A DNA stretch of 64,000 bases from Reinekea forsetii (lineage in GTDB: Bacteria; Pseudomonadota; Gammaproteobacteria; Pseudomonadales; Natronospirillaceae), in the NCBI RefSeq assembly GCF_018860385.1, contig NZ_JAHKPH010000009.1, positions 43,057-107,056 of the forward strand, given 5' to 3'. A program made the translations under genes and the position numbers. Under the pieces are notes generated by a model. It did not search any database. It worked only from the letters and a program-made list of their open reading frames with translations, and was not told where the DNA came from. This document shows positions 9,797 through 17,523 of this stretch, in pieces. Each line of letters opens with the position of its first letter. The first letter of the stretch is position 1.

Positions 9797-9872
9797 TGGC
9801 TCCTCGAGCTGGACTCGAACCAGCGACCAATAGATTAACAGTCTACTGCTCTACCAACTGAGCTATCGAGGA
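9797..9872 (-). tRNA. tRNA-Asn (GTT), distal copy
   Basis: A 76-base tRNA including an encoded CCA. The cloverleaf has acceptor arm TCCTCGA/TCGAGGA, D-arm GCTCAGTTGGTAGAGC, anticodon loop CTGTTAA (anticodon GTT) and T-arm GCTGGTTCGAGTCCAGC. It differs from the second copy only by a compensated T-A to C-G change in the acceptor stem. Confidence 0.97.
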
Positions 9873-9918
9873 TTAATCGTTGAAATACCGCTACTAGAGC
9901 CATACTTCGTAATTGAAG

Positions 9919-9994
9919 TGGCTCCCCGAGCTGGACTCGAACCAGCGACCAATAGATTAACAGTCTACTGCTCTACCAACTGAGCTATCGGGGA
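9919..9994 (-). tRNA. tRNA-Asn (GTT), promoter-proximal copy
   Basis: A 76-base tRNA with encoded CCA, acceptor TCCCCGA/TCGGGGA and otherwise the same sequence as the copy 47 bp downstream. The two are probably transcribed together from the T-rich region above position 10000. The presence of gatCAB at 45-49 kb makes it possible that Asn-tRNA is made by the amidation route. Confidence 0.97.
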
Positions 9995-10209
9995 ACAACG
10001 GAGCCGTATTCTAGAGATCGCTGGCCAAGAGTCAAGCCTAATTGCTTGTTTTTTTTAGGTTTTTTTATGTTTTGTGTTTTTTTGAGTAGTGAGTGAACAA
10101 TTTTCTATCTTATGCCTTGTAAGGAAGAAGGGTAGGGCTTGAAGTAGGCATTGTTTTTGCTCTATATCCTTAATAACCCAATTTGGCGTCAAATTTCTGG
10201 AGGTAGAGT

Positions 10210-10749
10210 ATGTTGACGATGGAAATGATCGATGCAGCTGTCAAAATTGCGACAGGCATGTTGATTTCGGGATTGTTCTTTTTATGGTACTTGCGTCGAC
10301 ATCAATCATTAGATGGTGCCGCCGCCGAAAACTTGCGTCGTCGTCGAGAGTTGTTTGAATCGGTCGCGGCGAATGTTGGTAAAGTACATTATGTTTATCA
10401 GCAATATTTGGCACTGGCGACTGAGTTTACGCGGTACGGTGTACATTGGCCAAAGAGCCGACGTGATGAATTGGCGCGAGTTGGCAATGAATTGGTTGAC
10501 GTGTTTCAAGCTCTAACAGAAGCAGAAAGCACGTTATTGTTGCTGGGAGAGAAGCGCCTTGAGCGCTCATTACGAATTTATGGCGCTAAAATCGTCAACC
10601 TGAGGCGACAAGTCTACGCTGAAAAGCAGCAATTAACTGGGGAGGAAATTCACTTGATCGATGACGTGAAAAAAGAAATATCTCAGTTAAAAGAGTCTTT
10701 TTTTGACGCTCTGAGCGTTCGGTATATGCCGAAAAAGGCGCTCGCGTAA
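10210..10749 (+). CDS. Small membrane-anchored protein of unknown function
   Basis: A 179-residue protein. An N-terminal membrane helix (about 9-27, GMLISGLFFLWYL) is followed by a positively charged stretch (RRRREL) and a long, charged, helical cytoplasmic part with coiled-coil character. A strong CTGGAGG site precedes the ATG. No family recognised. Its stop codon overlaps the start of a 34-residue ORF (TAATG), which suggests coupled translation of two small membrane proteins. Confidence 0.7.
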   Translation: MLTMEMIDAAVKIATGMLISGLFFLWYLRRHQSLDGAAAENLRRRRELFESVAANVGKVHYVYQQYLALATEFTRYGVHWPKSRRDELARVGNELVDVFQALTEAESTLLLLGEKRLERSLRIYGAKIVNLRRQVYAEKQQLTGEEIHLIDDVKKEISQLKESFFDALSVRYMPKKALA

Positions 10750-10853
10750 TGGCTAAAAAGCCGTGTAAGCGTTGCCAACAGATCAGAACCAGCTCTTTGC
10801 TGGTTCTGATTTTAGTGCTTATCGGTTACGGTTTACTAAAAGCCACGACTTAA
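10749..10853 (+). CDS. Putative 34-residue single-pass membrane protein
   Basis: The start overlaps the preceding stop (TAATG). The translation has a basic N-terminus with a CxxC pair (PCKRC), then a hydrophobic helix (SLLVLILVLIGYGLL) and a short tail. It looks like a genuine small membrane protein by composition and coupling. However, its coding sequence contains a perfect 12-bp hairpin followed by TTTT, so the region could instead be the terminator of the upstream gene and the ORF a by-product. Confidence 0.45.
   Translation: MAKKPCKRCQQIRTSSLLVLILVLIGYGLLKATT
10782..10813 (+). terminator. Perfect 12-bp hairpin with short T run inside the small ORF
   Basis: Arms 10782-10793 and 10799-10810 are exact inverted repeats with a five-base loop, ending in TTTT. 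It would act as a terminator or attenuator when ribosomes do not cover it. Confidence 0.6.
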
Positions 10854-10893
10854 AGTTGCTCGGCTAGTGATTGTTAGGTCATTAGTCGTTAGA

Positions 10894-11904
10894 ATGCCGC
10901 TAATTTTTAGCAAGGCTGATTCTGTGACCGAAGCGCTGTTTGATTACCCTACCTATGCTCCTGGCTTTGGCTTAGCCAATGGTCATTTGCAATCGATAAT
11001 CCCCTCTGTATTTCGTCAAGTTGAAGTGCCATTTCAGCGCAGTAAATTAGAGCTGCCCGATGGTGATTTTCTATTGCTCGATCAGCTCAAACAGCATAAA
11101 GACGCGCCTTGGGTTGTCATCAGTCATGGTTTAGAAGGAGACAGTCGTCGTCATTATATTCAGGGAATGGCACGCGAGTTTTACGCGGCAGGCTGGAATG
11201 TAATGGCTTGGAACTTTCGTGGCTGCGGGGGCGAAATTAACCGGTTGCCTCGATTTTACCACAGTGGCGCAATTGAAGATTTAAAATCCGTTGTTCACCA
11301 TGTTCTGAACGCTGAGCAAGCCGAGAAGGTGTTTTTGTTGGGGTTTAGCATGGGAGGGAATCAAACCGTTCTCACCCTTGCCGAAAACGACCTGCCTGCT
11401 CAAGTAGTTGGGGGTGCAGCTTTCAGCGTTCCGCTTGATTTAGGTGCCTGCGCTGATGAGTTGGCTAAGCCAGCTCAATCGATATACATGAAGCGCTTTT
11501 TACGTGATCTAAAAGTGAAAGTTGAGCAAAAGGCTGAGTTATTCCCAGATGTTGTCAGCGCCAAAGACTACGAAACCATTACTAGCTTTCATCAGTTTGA
11601 CGAACGCTATACTGCGCCATTACACGGTTTCAGTAGTGCGCAAGATTACTGGCAGCAGTGTTCAAGTCGTAAGGCTTTGTGCCGTTTAAAAAGACCCACG
11701 CTCATTGTAAACGCAATGGACGACCCTTTCTTAGCCTCAAGCTGCCACGACAGTGGTTTATCTGAGCGCTGTACCAAATTGTATTTGGAGACGCCTTCAA
11801 ATGGTGGGCATGTTGGCTTTGCACGCTGGAGGCTAAATCAGCCGTTATGGAGTGAACAGCGGGCATTAGCATTCGCGCATTATGTTATGGAGAAATCAAA
11901 ATGA
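10894..11904 (+). CDS. yheT: Alpha/beta-fold hydrolase, YheT family
   Basis: About 336 residues from the ATG at 10894 (a GTG at 10867 is in frame and possible). Family features: FGLANGHLQSI near the N-terminus, the SHGLEGDSRRHYIQGMA oxyanion region, the nucleophile elbow GFSMGGN and a C-terminal HVGF holding the catalytic histidine. These are cytoplasmic esterase-like hydrolases of unclear substrate. The stop overlaps the rlmM start (ATGA), so yheT-rlmM-tusA form one operon. Confidence 0.88.
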   Translation: MPLIFSKADSVTEALFDYPTYAPGFGLANGHLQSIIPSVFRQVEVPFQRSKLELPDGDFLLLDQLKQHKDAPWVVISHGLEGDSRRHYIQGMAREFYAAGWNVMAWNFRGCGGEINRLPRFYHSGAIEDLKSVVHHVLNAEQAEKVFLLGFSMGGNQTVLTLAENDLPAQVVGGAAFSVPLDLGACADELAKPAQSIYMKRFLRDLKVKVEQKAELFPDVVSAKDYETITSFHQFDERYTAPLHGFSSAQDYWQQCSSRKALCRLKRPTLIVNAMDDPFLASSCHDSGLSERCTKLYLETPSNGGHVGFARWRLNQPLWSEQRALAFAHYVMEKSK

Positions 11905-12974
11905 GTGCATTAATGCTGTTCTGTCGCCCCGGATTCGAAAAAGAATGCATGGCCGAAATCACAGAGTTAGCAGGCTCAAAAGAAGCCTATGGCTGGGCCA
12001 GTTTAGAAATGAATTCTGGTTTTGTTGTATTTGAGTGTGAGCAAGCGCATTCATTGTATTCTCACTGTGATAATTTAGTCTTTAGTCGTGATGTGTGGCC
12101 AATAAGTAGTCGCCTATCAGATTTAGACCCACAAGACCGCATAAGCCCCATTATTGCCAGTGTTGATCAGCTTATGAAAGAAAAAGGCGTTAAAAGTTTT
12201 GGGGATGTTTCAACAGAGCATGCCGAGGGTGATGATTATCGTGCCACCGCAAAGTTTGCAGGTAAGTTTGTTCACCCAGTGCGCCAAGCATTGCGCAAAT
12301 TGGGTTGGTTGAGTAAAAAGGAAGATCCGTCGAAACCAATGTTGCGACTATTTTTTAAAGACTCTACACAGGTATTGGTAGGCGCGGATAAACCGCGGCT
12401 GCGTGCAAAATGGCCGATGGGGATAGCGCGTTTACGGTTCCCTGCCGCTGCTCCAAGCCGTTCAACGTTAAAATTAGAAGAAGCGTTTGGCTTTTTCTTG
12501 GGAGACGATTGGAGAGAGCAATTGTCACATTGCAGAACCGGTGTTGACCTAGGAGCTTCACCAGGCGGTTGGACTTGGCAGTTAGTCAATCAAGGTTTAT
12601 ATACTTACGCCATTGATAACGGCCCTATGAATAAGCAATTAATGGACTCCGGTTTAGTGGAGCATGTTGCGGCGGATGGGTTCACTTGGAAGCCGCCACT
12701 CATGGTCGATTGGTTGGTGTGCGATATGATTGAAAAGCCGGGCAGGGTGGCACAATTGATGTATGAATGGCTACACAACCGCCAAGCAAAGTATGCAATT
12801 TTTAATTTAAAATTACCGATGAAGAAACGCTTTCAAGAGTGGCAAGATATTAAAGCTCAACTCGATATTGCGAAGACTGGTCAATACCCAAAAGCGGTTA
12901 TGAAAGCTAAGCACCTTTACCATGACCGTGAAGAAATTACAGTGTTTCTAGATTTAGGGAATCAAAACGGATGA
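11901..12974 (+). CDS. rlmM: 23S rRNA (cytidine(2498)-2'-O)-methyltransferase
   Basis: A 357-residue protein matching RlmM (YgdE): an N-terminal THUMP-like domain and a C-terminal Rossmann methyltransferase with SAM motif DLGASPGGWTWQL (about 215-227). Downstream are VCDMIEKPG (catalytic Asp) and FNLKLPMKKR (catalytic Lys), fitting the K-D-K-E type of 2'-O-methyltransferase. It modifies C2498 of 23S rRNA. Both ends overlap neighbouring genes by 4 bp. Confidence 0.93.
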   Translation: MSALMLFCRPGFEKECMAEITELAGSKEAYGWASLEMNSGFVVFECEQAHSLYSHCDNLVFSRDVWPISSRLSDLDPQDRISPIIASVDQLMKEKGVKSFGDVSTEHAEGDDYRATAKFAGKFVHPVRQALRKLGWLSKKEDPSKPMLRLFFKDSTQVLVGADKPRLRAKWPMGIARLRFPAAAPSRSTLKLEEAFGFFLGDDWREQLSHCRTGVDLGASPGGWTWQLVNQGLYTYAIDNGPMNKQLMDSGLVEHVAADGFTWKPPLMVDWLVCDMIEKPGRVAQLMYEWLHNRQAKYAIFNLKLPMKKRFQEWQDIKAQLDIAKTGQYPKAVMKAKHLYHDREEITVFLDLGNQNG

Positions 12975-13213
12975 GTGATTTAGGCGCCGATATTGAACTC
13001 GATACAAAGGGTTTAAAATGCCCTGAACCAGTTATGATGTTGCATCGACAAATTCGAAAGATGGCAGTGGGCGAGGTGGTTAAAGTCATCGCGACCGATC
13101 CGGCCACGATGCGCGATATTCCAAGTTTTTGTGAGTTCTTACCGCATGAATTGTTAAGCAGCAGTGTTGAAGATGATGTGTATCTTTTTTGGCTGAAAAA
13201 AGGTCAACGCTGA
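12971..13213 (+). CDS. tusA: Sulfurtransferase TusA
   Basis: An 80-residue protein with the TusA/SirA signature LDTKGLKCPEPVMML; the catalytic, persulfide-carrying cysteine is Cys17 in the CPxP motif. It relays sulfur from IscS to the TusBCD/E chain for 2-thiouridine in tRNA, and to other acceptors. It overlaps rlmM by 4 bp. The 3' end overlaps the convergent MATE gene by 10 bp. Confidence 0.93.
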   Translation: MSDLGADIELDTKGLKCPEPVMMLHRQIRKMAVGEVVKVIATDPATMRDIPSFCEFLPHELLSSSVEDDVYLFWLKKGQR

Positions 13214-14607
13214 ACTCGGCTGAATCGAAATAGCCTTAAAGTCAGCCAAAAGGCGGCATTCGTCAGGCCTGCAATTAAGCCAATCCAAAACCCTGCGGCA
13301 CCCATGGCTGGAAAAAGCCAATCTGTTTTTGCCAAAATATATCCCAGTGGTATTCCGATCCCCCAGAAAGAGGACACCATAATCAACATCGGAATTTTGG
13401 TGTCCTTAAAACCTCGTAAAGCAGAAATGCTATTTACCTGTATCACATCGGCTATCTGAAACATTGCGCCATAGCCTAGCAGAACCACGGCGACGTCAAT
13501 AACATCTTGCTCGGTCGAGTAAAACCCAGCCAGCGTTTCCGCAAAAGGAACCAAAATTCCGGCGTAAAAAAAGGCAATAATAAGTACAAGAATTAAGGAG
13601 CTTTTCGCGACTAAATTTGCGCTGTCTTTATCTTTTGCTCCCATTAAAAATGAAATTCTTAAGGTAAGTGCCATCCCTAAACTCAAAGGCACCATAAACA
13701 TAACACTGACCACATTTATCGCAATTTGATGCCCAGCGACTATGTGCGATCCAAACGAAGCCAGTAGTAACGCTATAACCGCGAACATAGTTGATTCTAC
13801 AAAAATGGTGAATCCGATGGGTATGCCTAATGATAAAAAGGCTTTAATTTCTGTTAAATTTGGCTGAATACGGTAGCGCCAAAGATGGAAGTTTTGAAAT
13901 GCCTTGGCGAAATTTAAATAGACCAAATATAAAACGACAGTCACCCACATTGAGATCGCCGTGGCCCAGCCACAACCAATACCACCAAGCTCTGGCGCTC
14001 CAAATTTTCCGTAAATAAAAGCATAGTTTAGTGGGGCATTGATACAGGCTGTGAGAATGGAAAAAGCCATGAAGGTTTTGGTGTGCCCAAGCCCATCTGT
14101 TAAGCCTCTAAGTGCGAGCAATAAGAATAAGGCTGGTATGCCCCACACAAACGCTTGCAAGTAACCTACCGTAATGTATTCAGGTTTTGCTTCCATATTA
14201 AGAAGTGCCAACACAGGACCAATATTGGTGAGGGCTAAAATGCTGATTAATGCCGCGCATATACCAACGTATATTGCGGACCAGGTAACAGGTACAATTT
14301 TATTATGGCTACCTTCGCCTCTTAAGCTAGATATGATAGGTTGTGAGGCTCCCAAAACACCCAGCATAAATAAAAATAAGGGAGTCCAAAGACTGTTCCC
14401 AATTGCGACTCCGGTAAGGTCATCTGCGCTGGCGCGACCGGCCATAATTACATCAATGACGCCGTTGGCCATTTGCGCCAGTTGCGCTACAAGAATGGGG
14501 GCGCCCAACTTCGCAAGAACACTCCACTCTTGTTTAACCCGGCCGATGAGCGGTTGTTTTTTATCGGCTTTTGGTTGATGCGTTTCGTCTATGATTTCAT
14601 GGTTCAA
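13204..14607 (-). CDS. MATE family multidrug/sodium antiporter (NorM-like)
   Basis: A 467-residue integral membrane protein with about 12 hydrophobic segments in two related halves, as in MATE exporters. It starts with a polar stretch, then KLGAPILVAQLAQMANGVIDVIMAG, the typical first helix of NorM-type pumps. It would expel cationic compounds using a Na+ or H+ gradient. It is convergent with tusA and divergent from epmC, with a 111-bp shared upstream region. Confidence 0.92.
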   Translation of the reverse strand: MNHEIIDETHQPKADKKQPLIGRVKQEWSVLAKLGAPILVAQLAQMANGVIDVIMAGRASADDLTGVAIGNSLWTPLFLFMLGVLGASQPIISSLRGEGSHNKIVPVTWSAIYVGICAALISILALTNIGPVLALLNMEAKPEYITVGYLQAFVWGIPALFLLLALRGLTDGLGHTKTFMAFSILTACINAPLNYAFIYGKFGAPELGGIGCGWATAISMWVTVVLYLVYLNFAKAFQNFHLWRYRIQPNLTEIKAFLSLGIPIGFTIFVESTMFAVIALLLASFGSHIVAGHQIAINVVSVMFMVPLSLGMALTLRISFLMGAKDKDSANLVAKSSLILVLIIAFFYAGILVPFAETLAGFYSTEQDVIDVAVVLLGYGAMFQIADVIQVNSISALRGFKDTKIPMLIMVSSFWGIGIPLGYILAKTDWLFPAMGAAGFWIGLIAGLTNAAFWLTLRLFRFSRVQR

Positions 14608-14718
14608 TGGGGTGACCTGCAGCGTTTAATGTTGTCAAAAAGCATATCTTACTTCATGCCGTGAACGAGTGCATTGCAAAGTGACGCTTGCTCACTATAA
14701 TTCGACGCTTATCCGTAA

Positions 14719-15255
14719 ATGAGTAGTGTTGAGTTGCATACTTTACCCACTGAAAAATGGGAATCAGGCGTTGAACAATTGCTTGCATGTTTGAATCCTT
14801 GGCTAGAATCAAATTGGCAAACAACGCTTGTTGCTGCACCGGAAGAACCTTTTTATAAGCCTGCTTCACTCAAAGGTAGCTATCATCAAATCCAGTTTGC
14901 TCATGGATATTTTAGCAGTGCTTTACATGAGCTGGCGCACTGGTGTGTTGCCGGCGAAAATCGAAGGTTATTACCCGATTATGGCTATTGGTATGAACCC
15001 GATGGCCGAACCGCTGAGCAACAAAAATTGTTTGAACAAGTCGAAGTAAAACCGCAAGCCATTGAATGGCATTTCACCCAAGCCTGCCAACGAACATTTA
15101 ACGTCAGTGCCGATAATTTAACGGGTGAAGCCACTGACATTAGCCGTTTTCAAAAAAGCGTAACCAAGCAAATGCGATTCTACGAACAACACGGCTTACC
15201 GAAAAGAGCTTCAAGCATAAAGCAACGCCTTCAAGCCGCTTTCCAATCTTCCTAG
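14719..15255 (+). CDS. epmC: Elongation factor P hydroxylase
   Basis: A 178-residue protein of the EpmC (YfcM) family. It has the metal-binding HELAHW motif (His70, Glu71, His74) and the family blocks YKGSYHQIQFAHGYFSSALHE-like and LPDYGYWYEPDGRT. EpmC hydroxylates the beta-lysylated lysine of EF-P in gammaproteobacteria. EpmA and EpmB are not in this window. A repeat block begins immediately after the stop codon. Confidence 0.9.
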   Translation: MSSVELHTLPTEKWESGVEQLLACLNPWLESNWQTTLVAAPEEPFYKPASLKGSYHQIQFAHGYFSSALHELAHWCVAGENRRLLPDYGYWYEPDGRTAEQQKLFEQVEVKPQAIEWHFTQACQRTFNVSADNLTGEATDISRFQKSVTKQMRFYEQHGLPKRASSIKQRLQAAFQSS

Positions 15256-15339
15256 CTTCGCTCGAAGCAAATCAAAAACGCAAAACTTTTGTTTTTACCC
15301 GTAGCCCGACCCGCAACCTAAAACACATCAGTAAAACAC

Positions 15340-15450
15340 GCCTAGGTGGCTCACTTCACTTCCGCGGGTCGCTTTTCGTGCATCCATGCACCGCTAAACT
15401 TCGCCATCCATGGCTCAGATGCCCGCTCCAGCAAAGCCAGCCACCAAGGC
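15340..15450. repeat. Hairpin repeat unit, copy 1 (111 bp)
   Basis: Bounded by a 12-bp inverted repeat (GCCTAGGTGGCT at the left, AGCCACCAAGGC at the right, one mismatch). The interior has two more small hairpins: GTGCAT-CC-ATGCAC and GCCAT-CC-ATGGC. It is nearly identical to copies 2 and 3. Confidence 0.85.
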
Positions 15451-15676
15451 TAACCACAGCATCAGCTTTTGTAGGAGCAAGCAAAGCCCCGAAAGTTTTA
15501 ATGTTTTGACCTTACTTGAAACTATTAACTTGTAGCTTGCAGCTAAAACTCGCAGCCCGCAGCCCGCAGCCTAAAACTAATCATCTAATCGAAGCCACGA
15601 ATGTATAAATATTTTGACCTTACTTGAAGCTAATAACTTGCAGCTTGCAGCCCAAAAAAACACATCAGCGAAACCC

Positions 15677-15787
15677 GCCTTGGTGGCTCGCTTCACTTCC
15701 GCGGGTCGCTTTTCGTGCATCCATGCACCGCTAAACTTCGCCATCCATGGCTCAGATGCCCGCTCCAGCAAAGCCAGCCACCAAGGC
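15677..15787. repeat. Hairpin repeat unit, copy 2 (111 bp)
   Basis: Same structure as copy 1, with a perfect 12-bp terminal inverted repeat (GCCTTGGTGGCT/AGCCACCAAGGC) and the same two inner hairpins. The unit starts 337 bp after copy 1. Confidence 0.9.
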
Positions 15788-15928
15788 TAACCACAGCATC
15801 AGCTTTTGTAGGAGCAAGCAAAGCCCCGAAAGTTTAAATGTTTTGACCTTACTTGAAGCTACTAACTTGCAGCTTGCAGCTAAAACTCGCAGCCCGCAGC
15901 CTAAAACAAAAACACATCAGCGAAACCC

Positions 15929-16039
15929 GCCTTGGTGGCTCGCTTCACTTCCGCGGGTCGCTTTTCGTGCATCCATGCACCGCTAAACTTCGCCATCCAT
16001 GGCTCAGATGCCCGCTCCAGCAAAGCCAGCCACCAAGGC
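15929..16039. repeat. Hairpin repeat unit, copy 3 (111 bp)
   Basis: Identical in layout to copy 2, perfect terminal inverted repeat, starting 252 bp after it. It is followed by three further short TTTTGACC-type units up to about 16290. Confidence 0.9.
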
Positions 16040-16349
16040 TAACCACAGCACCAGCCTTAGTAGGAGCAAGCAAAGCCCCCGAAAGTTTAAATGTTTTGAC
16101 CTTACCCGAAGCCCGCAGCCCGCAGCCTAAAACTAATCATCTAATCGAAGCCGCGAAAGTTTAAATGTTTTGACCTTACCCGAAACTCGCAGCCCGCAGC
16201 CTAAAACAAATCATCTAATCGAAGCCACGAATGTTTAAATGTTTTGACCTTACTTGAAGCTAATAACTTGCAGCTTGCAGCTTGAAACTCGCAGCCCAAA
16301 ACAAAAACCGCTACTCTATATAAAAAATTAATACTACATAGGATCCTCA

Positions 16350-16580
16350 ATGCTAGACAACAATGGCAAACTAAAACTAGGCCGCTACCGTCACTTTAAA
16401 GGTAACGAATATGAAGTTATTGGTGTTGCAAAACATTCCGAAACAGAGGAGATGCTGGTGGTGTATCGAACACTTTATGGTGATTTTGATCTTTGGGTTC
16501 GACCAATTAATTTGTTTTTAGAGCCGAAAGTAGTTGAGGGCAATCAAGTTGCAAGATTTGAGTTTATCAGTGAAGAATAG
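16350..16580 (+). CDS. DUF1653 family protein
   Basis: A 76-residue cytoplasmic protein matching the DUF1653 pattern (LGRYRHFKGNEYEVIGVAKHSETEE and LVVYRTLYGD followed by WVRP). Function unknown for the family. The start is supported by AGGATCC seven bases upstream. It lies between the repeat block and the convergent psuG. Confidence 0.85.
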   Translation: MLDNNGKLKLGRYRHFKGNEYEVIGVAKHSETEEMLVVYRTLYGDFDLWVRPINLFLEPKVVEGNQVARFEFISEE

Positions 16581-16600
16581 CGGCGTTTTTTCACGCCGCA
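16580..16600. terminator. Hairpin between DUF1653 and psuG genes
   Basis: GCGGCGT pairs with ACGCCGC around a T-rich loop. It lies between two convergent genes and may end both transcripts, although no long T run follows on either side. Confidence 0.45.
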
Positions 16601-16607
16601 GTTTCTA

Positions 16608-17522
16608 TTAAGCTTTGCAGTAGTCTGCGGCAACCGCTGAACCTAAACGTGCGTTGTTGAGTACCAATTGAATGTTGCTGGCTAGGCTGTCGCCTCCCGT
16701 TAGCTCGGCAACTCTTGCCAGTAAGAAGGGCGTTGATTCTTTACCAACAATGTTTTGTTCTACAGATTCTTTAACGGCTTGCTCTACGGCGTTTTTGATT
16801 TTATCGCTGTCCATGGCGTATTCTTCAGGAATGGGGTTGGCAATGACTACGCCGCCTTCTAAACCCATGCTCCATTTCGCACTTAAGAACTGGGCAATTT
16901 CTTCTGAGCTGTCTTGGCGATAATCAACCGTATGTTCACTTTCTCGAGTGTAAAAGGCTGGCAAGCTATTGGTTTTATAGCCCAATACAGGTACGCCGAG
17001 CGTTTCTAAATATTCTCGTGTTAAGCCCAAATCTAAAATTGATTTTGCACCAGCACAAACAACCGCTACGTTTGTTTTTCCTAGCTCTTGTAAGTCGGCT
17101 GAAATATCAAACGTTTCTTGAGCGCCTCGGTGTACACCGCCAATGCCACCGGTGGCAAACACTTTAATGCCTGCCATGTCGGCAATTATCATGGTGGCTG
17201 CCACGGTGGTTGCACCCATCTGTTTTTTTGCGACTACGAATGGTAAATCTCTGCGGGAACATTTTGTTACGCTTAAACCTGCTTTGGCAAGTTCATCAAT
17301 TTCATCGTTGCTTAAGCCCACTTTTAAACGACCATTAATAATGGCGATGGTTGCAGGTGTTGCACCATTATCACGTACCGTTTGCTCAACAAGTTTTGCG
17401 GTTTCTGCATTTTCTGGCCATGGCATGCCATGAGAAATAATTGTGCTTTCTAGTGCGACGACGGGTTGATTGTTTGCCAGTGCTTTTGCGACATCGGGGT
17501 GGATATCTAAATACTGATTCAT
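16608..17522 (-). CDS. psuG: Pseudouridine-5'-phosphate glycosidase
   Basis: A 304-residue protein of the PsuG (YeiN/IndA) family: ALESTIISHGMPWPENAETA near the N-terminus, TIAIINGRLKVGLS, a CSRRDLPFV block and a glycine-rich FATGGIGGVHRGA. It splits pseudouridine 5'-phosphate into uracil and ribose 5-phosphate. The upstream gene encodes the matching kinase and ends only 1 bp before this start, so the two form a complete two-step pseudouridine degradation operon. No dedicated transporter is adjacent. Confidence 0.94.
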   Translation of the reverse strand: MNQYLDIHPDVAKALANNQPVVALESTIISHGMPWPENAETAKLVEQTVRDNGATPATIAIINGRLKVGLSNDEIDELAKAGLSVTKCSRRDLPFVVAKKQMGATTVAATMIIADMAGIKVFATGGIGGVHRGAQETFDISADLQELGKTNVAVVCAGAKSILDLGLTREYLETLGVPVLGYKTNSLPAFYTRESEHTVDYRQDSSEEIAQFLSAKWSMGLEGGVVIANPIPEEYAMDSDKIKNAVEQAVKESVEQNIVGKESTPFLLARVAELTGGDSLASNIQLVLNNARLGSAVAADYCKA

Positions 17523-17523
17523 A

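Larger units (their letters stand above)
15256..16349. repeat. Non-coding repeat block of about 1.1 kb
   Basis: Between epmC and the DUF1653 gene there is no credible gene. The block consists of three 111-bp hairpin-forming units, six copies of a short unit starting TTTTGACCTTAC, and several runs built from CGCAGCC/TTGCAGC. Open frames in it only read through the repeats. A diverged relative with two more TTTTGACC units lies at about 62390-62620. Confidence 0.9.

Noticed and set aside
15340-16039. CRISPR array
   Set aside because: The repeats are 111 bp with internal hairpins, irregularly spaced, and the intervals are themselves repeated sequence; no cas genes nearby.
15577-16164. Open frames on both strands within the 15-16 kb block
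   Set aside because: They read through the 111-bp repeats and differ only where the repeats differ; no start sites or domains. They are by-products of repeated non-coding DNA.
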